NCBI GenBank assembly: GCA_035624455.1
Contig: DASPRM010000099.1
Span: forward strand, 1 to 50,279
Direction: 5' to 3'
DNA length: 50,279 nucleotides
Source of the DNA: Terriglobales bacterium
GTDB taxonomy: Bacteria; Acidobacteriota; Terriglobia; Terriglobales; Acidobacteriaceae
Translations under genes and position numbers: made by a program
In this document: piece by piece, positions 44,435 through 50,279 of the stretch
Position numbering within the stretch: position 1 is the first letter of the stretch
Layout: every line of letters starts with the position of its first letter
The notes under the pieces: model-generated
What the model saw: only the letters and a program-made list of their open reading frames with translations
Databases searched by the model: none
What the model was told of the DNA's origin: nothing

Positions 44435-46174
44435 ATGTCGGATGGATTTGTTAGACGCCTCTTCTTAATTGGTCTGGCCGGCACTCTTCTTGGAACCAAC
44501 GCACTGGGACAATCAAGTTCAGACAAGGGCTCGGCAGCACCGCCCGCGGCCCAAAGCCAGTCCAGCACCCAGGCACAACCTGCAAGCCAGGAACAAGATC
44601 CGCTGAAGCGACCACTGAGCGAAAAAGAGAAAAAGGAACATGCGAAGGCTCTCAAGCAAGAGCTCAGCCGGACTTATAAGAAATGGCTCGACGAGGATGT
44701 GCGCTGGATCATCACGGACGAAGAGAAGGATGCGTTTAAGAAACTCTCCAACGACGAGGAGCGGGACCAGTTCATCGAGCAATTCTGGCTACGCCGCGAT
44801 CCCACTCCCGACACGGTAGAGAACGAATATAAAGAAGAGCACTACCGGCGCATTGCCTACGCCAATGAGCATTTTGCCTCGGGGATCCCGGGATGGCGGA
44901 CGGATCGCGGCCGCTTGTACATCCAGTATGGGCCGCCCGACGAGATTGATGCCCATCCCTCGGGTGGTCAGTACGAGCGTCCGATTGAAGAAGGAGGCGG
45001 TTCGACCTCCACCTATCCCTTTGAAACCTGGCGCTGGCGCTACCTGGAGGGTGTGGGGCAGGAGATCGAGGTTGAGTTCGTAGACCAGTGCATGTGCGGC
45101 GAGTATCGCCTGTCGATGGACCGCTCGGAGAAGGACGCGCTGCTGCACGTGCCTGGGGCCGGCGAAACCCTGTATGAGCAGATGGGCATGGCGAGCAAGA
45201 CGCAGCGCTTTACGAATCCTGAGAACCTGGGCCCAGGACCGATGGATTCGCAGCTGCAATCGAAGGAATTTGACCGACTGGAGATGTTCGCTAAGTTGAA
45301 CAGGGCTCCGGCGATCAAATTCAAGGATCTCGAAGAAGTAGTCACCACCAAGATCCATTACAACCTGATGCCCTTCGAAGTGCGGGCCGACTTTATTAAA
45401 GTCACTTCGGACACCGTGCTGGTTCCCATCACCATTGAAATGAAGAATAAGGACATCACCTTCCAGACGAAGGATGGTGTCTCGCGAGGGGTGGTCAACA
45501 TTTACGGCCGGGTAACGACGCTCACCGGAAAGATCGCTCAGACCTTTGAGGACACGGTGGAGCGATCGGAACCGTCGGAATTGCTGCCCAAGGTTCTGGA
45601 AACATCCTCGTTGTATTGGAAGGCCCTGCCGCTCAAGCCTGGGCGTTATCGCGTTGACCTTGTTCTCAAGGATGTGAATGGGGACCGCAAGGGTTCCTGG
45701 AGCAAGGGGATCATCGTTCCCGAGTATGGGGATGAGAAGCTCACGGCATCGACGCTGATCCTGGCCGATCAGATGGAGAAGGTGCCGGCCAAGAGCGTGG
45801 GCGCGGGCAGCTTCGTGATTGGCACGACTAAGGTGCGCCCGCGACTGGACAGCGCCGACGGCAAGCCGGCCACCTTCAAGCGCGACCAGCGAATCAACTT
45901 CTGGATGCAGGTCTACAATCTGGGCATCGACCAGCAAACCAAAAAACCTTCCGCCACCATCGAGTACGACGTGGTAAATACGGCGACCAATAAAGAGGTG
46001 GTGCACGCGGTGGAATCGACAAAAGATCTGGGGAATGTGGGAGAACAGGTCACGCTGGAGAAGTCGCTGGCTCTGAGCCGGATGGAACCGGGGATCTACA
46101 GGGTAACCATTAAGATCAACGACAGCATCTCGAAACAGGAGATTTCGCCGTCGGCGCGGTTTGCAGTTGAGTAA
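44435..46174 (+). CDS. GWxTD domain-containing exported protein
   Basis: 579 residues from ATG 44435, chosen because the signal peptide (about 1-26, RRLFLIGLAGTLLGTNALGQ) starts there. A Ser/Gln/Ala-rich linker precedes a helical region (KKWLDEDVRWIITDEEKDAF, then EERDQFIEQFWLRRDPTPDT). The defining motif GWRTDRGRLYIQYGPPDEID follows at about 160-180. The C-terminal 300 residues are beta-rich and resemble stacked Ig-like domains. GWxTD proteins are common in Acidobacteriota and relatives and have no known function. A carboxypeptidase-regulatory/barrel protein is encoded 105 bp downstream. Confidence 0.9.
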   Translation: MSDGFVRRLFLIGLAGTLLGTNALGQSSSDKGSAAPPAAQSQSSTQAQPASQEQDPLKRPLSEKEKKEHAKALKQELSRTYKKWLDEDVRWIITDEEKDAFKKLSNDEERDQFIEQFWLRRDPTPDTVENEYKEEHYRRIAYANEHFASGIPGWRTDRGRLYIQYGPPDEIDAHPSGGQYERPIEEGGGSTSTYPFETWRWRYLEGVGQEIEVEFVDQCMCGEYRLSMDRSEKDALLHVPGAGETLYEQMGMASKTQRFTNPENLGPGPMDSQLQSKEFDRLEMFAKLNRAPAIKFKDLEEVVTTKIHYNLMPFEVRADFIKVTSDTVLVPITIEMKNKDITFQTKDGVSRGVVNIYGRVTTLTGKIAQTFEDTVERSEPSELLPKVLETSSLYWKALPLKPGRYRVDLVLKDVNGDRKGSWSKGIIVPEYGDEKLTASTLILADQMEKVPAKSVGAGSFVIGTTKVRPRLDSADGKPATFKRDQRINFWMQVYNLGIDQQTKKPSATIEYDVVNTATNKEVVHAVESTKDLGNVGEQVTLEKSLALSRMEPGIYRVTIKINDSISKQEISPSARFAVE

Positions 46175-46279
46175 GAATTGGCGGGACATGGCCCCAACCG
46201 GGGTTGGTTTTGGGACCACGGGCAAGCAGATCGAAAGCGTTGGTTTGAAAACGCATGATGTCCTGTGGGGGTTAGTGGA

Positions 46280-47965
46280 ATGATAAGAAGGGTCGGACTG
46301 GCAGTACTGCTGATGAGTCTCGCGGTTTCGGCCCACGCCGGCAAGCTGGGCACGATTTCCGGACATGTGAAGAATGCCTCGGGCGTGCCGCAAATGGGCG
46401 CGATGGTGGAGATCATCTCTGCCGGCAAAGTGCTACCCGAGGCTACCGTGTTCACCGATGTGCGCGGCTTCTATGCGGTGATGGACTTGCTGCCCGGCAA
46501 GTATGAGGTCAAGGCCAGTGCGCCCATGTTTCTCCCCAGCCTGCGAGAGAACATTCCCGTTCACGGCGGCGCCGGCATGGTCGTGAACATGACCCTGAAT
46601 ACGCTGGCCGACGCCATCAAGCTGTTGCCGGCTCGACGGTCCGGCGAGGACGATGACGACTGGAAGTGGACCCTGCGGTCGATGGCGAACCGTCCTGTGC
46701 TGCGGGTGCAGAATGGCGGTCCGGTGGTGGTTTCAAACCAGGCTGGTCAGAGTGAGAGCCTGAAGGCCAGTCTTGGGTTCATGGCAGGATCGCAAGCGGA
46801 AAGCTTCGGCGGTCCCAGTGAAATGAGCACAGATTTTTCCCTGGAGCATTCGCTTTTCGGCTCCGGCCGCCTGGCCTTCCAGGGTGATGTTGGTTACGGA
46901 CCCGGCGCAGGAGCGACGATCCTGCATGCGGCTTACGATCACGCCTTGGCGGATGGCTCCAGGCCGCAGTTGGCGCTGACCATGCGCCGCTTCGCCAGCT
47001 CGCCTTTGACCGTCGCCCGCGATGGAGCGCTGGAAGCCTTAAATGCATCTTTCGCGGACACGACCACGCTCTTGGAGGTGCTGGATCTTCACGCCGGAAT
47101 GGAGTTCCAGACGGTGCAATACATGGGACGGGTGAACGCATACCGTCCTTTCGGCTCCGTGGATCTCCATCTCTCGCCGCATACCGTGGTGGAATATCAG
47201 TACGCCACGGCGGAGCCCAATTCCCGGCGCAGCAAAGGCTATGACAGCGCACCCGCCGATCTCACCGAAGGCGGACTGCGCATGTCGATGGTGGACTTTA
47301 ATCCGGTTCTGGAGAAGGCGCGCCACCAGGAAATTTCGGTATCGCACAAGCTGGACAAGACCTCGCTGCAGCTGGCGGCATTTTCCGACAGCATCCGCAA
47401 TGCCGCACTGATGGGCGTGGGGGATGTAGATCCCAATTCACCCAATCTGCTGCCGGATATTTATTCAGGCACTTTCACCTACAACGGCGGGGATCTGAAT
47501 ACCAACGGCATCCGTCTGGTACTGCAGCGAAAGCTGAACAAGGATTTGACCGCGACGGTGAACTACTCCTACGGCGGCGTCCTCACGATGCTGCCAACCG
47601 ACAGCGGCGGCTCGATTCAGAACCTGCATACGGTGCGCCGTCATGGGGTCGCGGCCAAGCTTTCCGGAGATGCTCCCTTTGCCAAGACTCACTGGATCGC
47701 TTCCTACAAGTGGACCAGTGGGGGAGCGCTTACGCCGGTCGATCTGTTCAATGTCTCGGCAGGACAAGCCGATCCTTACTTGAACCTGTTCCTGCGTCAA
47801 CCGCTGCCGGCGGGTGGTTTCATGCCGTTCAAGATGGAGGTCCTGGTGGACATCAGGAACTTGCTGGCGCAAGGCTACATGCCAGTGGCGGCTTCTGATG
47901 GCCGCACCGTGTACCTGGTGCAGTCCCCTCGCGCCGTTCGCGGCGGGCTGGCCTTTGTGTTCTAG
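46280..47965 (+). CDS. Carboxypeptidase-regulatory-like domain / outer-membrane barrel protein
   Basis: 561 residues from ATG 46280. The signal peptide is 1-20 (RRVGLAVLLMSLAVSAHAG). A CarboxypepD_reg-like domain (about 25-105) has ISGHVKNASGVPQMGAMVEI, GFYAVMDLLPGKYEVKAS and VNMTLNTLAD. The remaining 430 residues are alternating beta strands and end in Phe (GGLAFVF), as outer-membrane beta-barrels do. No TonB box or plug is obvious, and it is shorter than TonB receptors. It follows the GWxTD gene on the same strand, so the two are probably co-expressed envelope components. Confidence 0.82.
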   Translation: MIRRVGLAVLLMSLAVSAHAGKLGTISGHVKNASGVPQMGAMVEIISAGKVLPEATVFTDVRGFYAVMDLLPGKYEVKASAPMFLPSLRENIPVHGGAGMVVNMTLNTLADAIKLLPARRSGEDDDDWKWTLRSMANRPVLRVQNGGPVVVSNQAGQSESLKASLGFMAGSQAESFGGPSEMSTDFSLEHSLFGSGRLAFQGDVGYGPGAGATILHAAYDHALADGSRPQLALTMRRFASSPLTVARDGALEALNASFADTTTLLEVLDLHAGMEFQTVQYMGRVNAYRPFGSVDLHLSPHTVVEYQYATAEPNSRRSKGYDSAPADLTEGGLRMSMVDFNPVLEKARHQEISVSHKLDKTSLQLAAFSDSIRNAALMGVGDVDPNSPNLLPDIYSGTFTYNGGDLNTNGIRLVLQRKLNKDLTATVNYSYGGVLTMLPTDSGGSIQNLHTVRRHGVAAKLSGDAPFAKTHWIASYKWTSGGALTPVDLFNVSAGQADPYLNLFLRQPLPAGGFMPFKMEVLVDIRNLLAQGYMPVAASDGRTVYLVQSPRAVRGGLAFVF

Positions 47966-48247
47966 TTCGTGCAGTTGTCTCGTGAAGCGACCCTCGCTTC
48001 TTTTAGGTTCCCGAATTTTTGCCGGGGCTTTTCTACTCGAATTGTCAGCCAAGAACAGCTTTGAAGCTTTTGACCCAGGCTTTTTCTCCAGAGCATGCCG
48101 TGGTTCTTACCTCACCTGGAGTGTGTCGAACTCCCGTTCTCTCATCGGGATTTTTGATAACAAACTGCGGATAGCGGTGGACTGGGATATTTCAGACCAG
48201 GATGCGTTGCTGATGTGCGCAGGCGCACCGGGAAGGAGCCATTGGCA

Positions 48248-49804
48248 ATGGCAAAGTACGTTGCAGCAATCGATCAAGGCACAACCAGCACCCGCTTCCT
48301 GATATTCGACCGCGCCGGACGGGCAATCAGCGTTGCTCAGAAAGAACACGAACAGATTTATCCCAAGCCGGGGTGGGTGGAACATAACCCGCAGGAAATC
48401 CTCTCGCGGACTAACGAAGTGATCACGGAAGCTATGGCAGCCAAAAACCTGAAGCCAGAAGATCTGGCTGCCGTCGGCATCACCAACCAGCGTGAAACCA
48501 TCGTCGTTTGGAATAAAAAGACCAGCAAGCCGGTCTACAACGCCATTGTATGGCAGGACACGCGCACGGCAGACTACGTTGCGGAGTTCTCCGATCAAGG
48601 CGGGCAGGATCGGTTGCGCGGCAAATGTGGTCTGCCCCTGGCCACGTACTTCAGCGGCCTGAAGCTTCGCTGGCTTCTTGACAATGTCGCCGGCGCCCGC
48701 GCATCGGCGGAAGCTGGAGACCTCCTGTTCGGCAATATTGATACCTACCTCATTTGGAATCTGACCGGCGGCGCCGATGGTGGTATTCACGTCACCGATG
48801 TCAGCAATGCCAGCCGCACACAACTGATGAACCTGCAGACCCTGGATTGGGATCCGGAGATCCTTGCGCTGTTCAATATTCCGAGCAGCGTGCTGCCGCG
48901 CATCTGCTCAAGCTCGGAGGTGTATGGCAAAGCGATCGTGAAGAGCATTCAGGGGGTGCCAATCGCCGGAGACCTGGGAGACCAGCAGGCGGCGCTGGTT
49001 GGCCAGACCTGCTTCAAGCCGGGCGAAGCCAAGAACACGTACGGGACTGGCTGCTTCCTGCTGCTGAACACAGGAACGCGTCCGGTGCAGTCGCACTGCG
49101 GGCTGCTCACTACGCTGGCATACAAGTTCGGCAAGGAGCCTGCGTGCTATGCGCTCGAAGGCAGCATCGCGATCACCGGCGCGTTGGTGCAATGGATCCG
49201 CGACAATATAGGCGCCATCAAGAAGAGCTCCGAGATTGAAGCCCTGGCCAAGACGGTGGAGGACAACGGCGGTGTGTATTTTGTGCCGGCCTTTTCCGGG
49301 TTGTTTGCGCCCTACTGGAAGACTACAGCTCGGGGCGTAATCGCGGGCCTGACCGGCTACGTGAATAAGGGCCACATCGCAAGGGCGGTGCTCGAAGCTA
49401 CTGCGTTCCAGACTCGTGAGGTCGTGGACGCAATGAAAAATGATTCGGGTATCGACCTGGATGTTCTCCGCACCGACGGCGGCATGGTGGAAAACGATCT
49501 GCTGATGCAGTTCCAGTCGGACATCCTTAACAAACCCGTGGTACGGCCTGTGATGAAGGAGACGACTGCGCTGGGAGCGGCCTACGCTGCCGGCCTCGCC
49601 GTCGGGTACTACGAGAACCTCAAGGACCTGTGCGCAAATTGGGCAGTGGACAAAACGTGGAAACCCGCCATGGATGAAGTCAAACGCGAATCGATGTACA
49701 GGCTGTGGAAGAAAGCAGTGGCACGTACTTTCGACTGGGAGGAGCAACCTGCGCACGGAATTGAAGAAGGCTTGTGCCGCGACAGGGTTGGGCAAACGTG
49801 TTAA
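48248..49804 (+). CDS. glpK: Glycerol kinase
   Basis: 518 residues. It phosphorylates glycerol to sn-glycerol-3-phosphate with ATP in the cytoplasm. The FGGY-family start [19 protein letters not shown], the glycerol-binding [10 protein letters not shown] and WQDTRT segments, [34 protein letters not shown] and [19 protein letters not shown] are all intact. ATG 48248 matches the family start; AAGGAG lies 11 bp upstream. No glpF or glpD gene is adjacent. The spacer before it (47966-48247) holds no recognised gene. Confidence 0.95.
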   Translation: MAKYVAAIDQGTTSTRFLIFDRAGRAISVAQKEHEQIYPKPGWVEHNPQEILSRTNEVITEAMAAKNLKPEDLAAVGITNQRETIVVWNKKTSKPVYNAIVWQDTRTADYVAEFSDQGGQDRLRGKCGLPLATYFSGLKLRWLLDNVAGARASAEAGDLLFGNIDTYLIWNLTGGADGGIHVTDVSNASRTQLMNLQTLDWDPEILALFNIPSSVLPRICSSSEVYGKAIVKSIQGVPIAGDLGDQQAALVGQTCFKPGEAKNTYGTGCFLLLNTGTRPVQSHCGLLTTLAYKFGKEPACYALEGSIAITGALVQWIRDNIGAIKKSSEIEALAKTVEDNGGVYFVPAFSGLFAPYWKTTARGVIAGLTGYVNKGHIARAVLEATAFQTREVVDAMKNDSGIDLDVLRTDGGMVENDLLMQFQSDILNKPVVRPVMKETTALGAAYAAGLAVGYYENLKDLCANWAVDKTWKPAMDEVKRESMYRLWKKAVARTFDWEEQPAHGIEEGLCRDRVGQTC

Positions 49805-49934
49805 GGTAGAAGCGCAGGTTCACACGTGGCAGCGACCTGCACGCTGCGATGCGCAGCCTAGAATTGCCATGTTAAGTACAGGCGCCGGTTCGCCGGGGCC
49901 TTCAAAGCGCTGAAACCTGCATGAATACTGACGT

Positions 49935-50010
<76 letters not shown>

Positions 50011-50023
50011 TCTAACCTATTCA

Positions 50024-50279
50024 TTAAGCACCAGCTTCCGTCTGTGCTTCGTTGCGGTCTGCAAGTTGCCGATTTTCGCGGTGACCACCATCGGTGACCA
50101 CTTCTGAGCGATTGCCGAATCTCGTGAATGCGGCTTCCACGGCATCGGCTTGGGGATGGCAGTACCGCTGTGTGATCGTGATTGAGCTATGCCCCGCAAT
50201 CCGCGCCAGCGTGAAAGTGTCACAGAATGGAGCCATGCGGGTCAGAGCCGTGTGGCGCATCACGTAAGGCTCAAACGGC
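50024..50279 (-). CDS. Tyrosine recombinase/integrase, C-terminal part (cut by window edge)
   Basis: The frame is open to the right edge, so only the last 84 residues are seen. PFEPYVMRHTALTRMA contains the conserved His/Arg-His-Thr box (RHT), LARIAGHSSITITQRY holds the second catalytic His (GHSS) and the nucleophilic Tyr (RY), and about 45 further residues follow. Such enzymes insert phages or genomic islands, often at tRNA 3' ends. The stop codon lies 13 bp from tRNA-Lys, and the gene points toward the tRNA. This is the usual geometry for an element integrated at that tRNA and extending beyond the window. Confidence 0.88.
   Translation of the reverse strand, partial: PFEPYVMRHTALTRMAPFCDTFTLARIAGHSSITITQRYCHPQADAVEAAFTRFGNRSEVVTDGGHRENRQLADRNEAQTEAGA

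Noticed and set aside
44789-46393. Very long minus-strand ORF (534 codons) opposite the GWxTD gene.
   Set aside because: It is antisense to a clearly recognised family protein, and long antisense frames are expected at this third-position GC bias; the translation is His/Arg/Gln-rich without motifs.

Overview
The window looks like chromosomal DNA from an Acidobacteriota bacterium, probably of the Terriglobia type. This is inference from gene content: a GWxTD-domain protein next to a carboxypeptidase-regulatory/beta-barrel protein, a VWFA-related secreted protein, a TPR serine/threonine kinase, a PEP-CTERM protein and a Gram-negative envelope gene set. Base composition is moderately GC-rich, and intergenic spaces are full of short dispersed repeats. 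No rRNA or CRISPR array was seen. One tRNA gene lies near the right edge.

Layout. 1-6 kb: the 3' end of ychF, a secreted DUF4412-like protein, a ZIP metal transporter, a secreted VWFA-related protein and an exported SpoIVB/S55-type protein. 6-10 kb: a minus-strand unit with a membrane Ser/Thr kinase carrying TPRs, followed by two small paralogous proteins that share the same C-terminus. 10-19 kb: a secreted beta-propeller protein, an isoprenylcysteine-methyltransferase-like membrane protein, a LolC/E permease with a LolD-type ATPase, and clpC. Sigma-54-like sites precede the ATPase and clpC. 19-28 kb: a secreted unknown, a MarR-ClC channel operon with a clear operator, purB, a membrane-anchored unknown, a DoxX/MarR pair with related operators, larB and ubiX.

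28.5-29.7 kb is the oddest stretch. A discrete promoter-to-terminator unit of about 260 nt encodes a candidate structured RNA. It carries an 18-nt perfect complement of the 16S rRNA 3' tail and a 16-codon ORF. A secreted protein gene follows whose signal peptide and mature part lie in different frames. 30-34.4 kb: a Nudix-GNAT fusion, a secreted unknown and a CDF-like transporter, divergent from a LacI regulator translationally coupled to an MFS transporter. 34.7-38.6 kb is accessory-like and gene-poor: a PEP-CTERM protein, a MITE with target duplication, and two small enzyme-fold genes (ABM-like, SnoaL-like) lying among copies of a 21-bp repeat.

38.6-50.3 kb: an M48 metallopeptidase, a PilZ protein followed by a response regulator with a degenerate receiver, a MacA-like adaptor with a MacB-type ATPase but no permease, the GWxTD/CPR-barrel pair, glycerol kinase, and tRNA-Lys with the end of a tyrosine recombinase 13 bp away. 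This last arrangement marks the likely edge of an integrated element extending beyond the window.

The intergenic repeats fall into recurring classes: terminator hairpins beginning GAGGGTGCCCC, TGTCATYCTGAGCGACGC...AAGGATCTTGCG palindromes, CCACGGATT inverted-repeat elements, and GGACGGACG...CGTCCGTCC hairpins. All functional calls come from reading the sequence; no database search was run.
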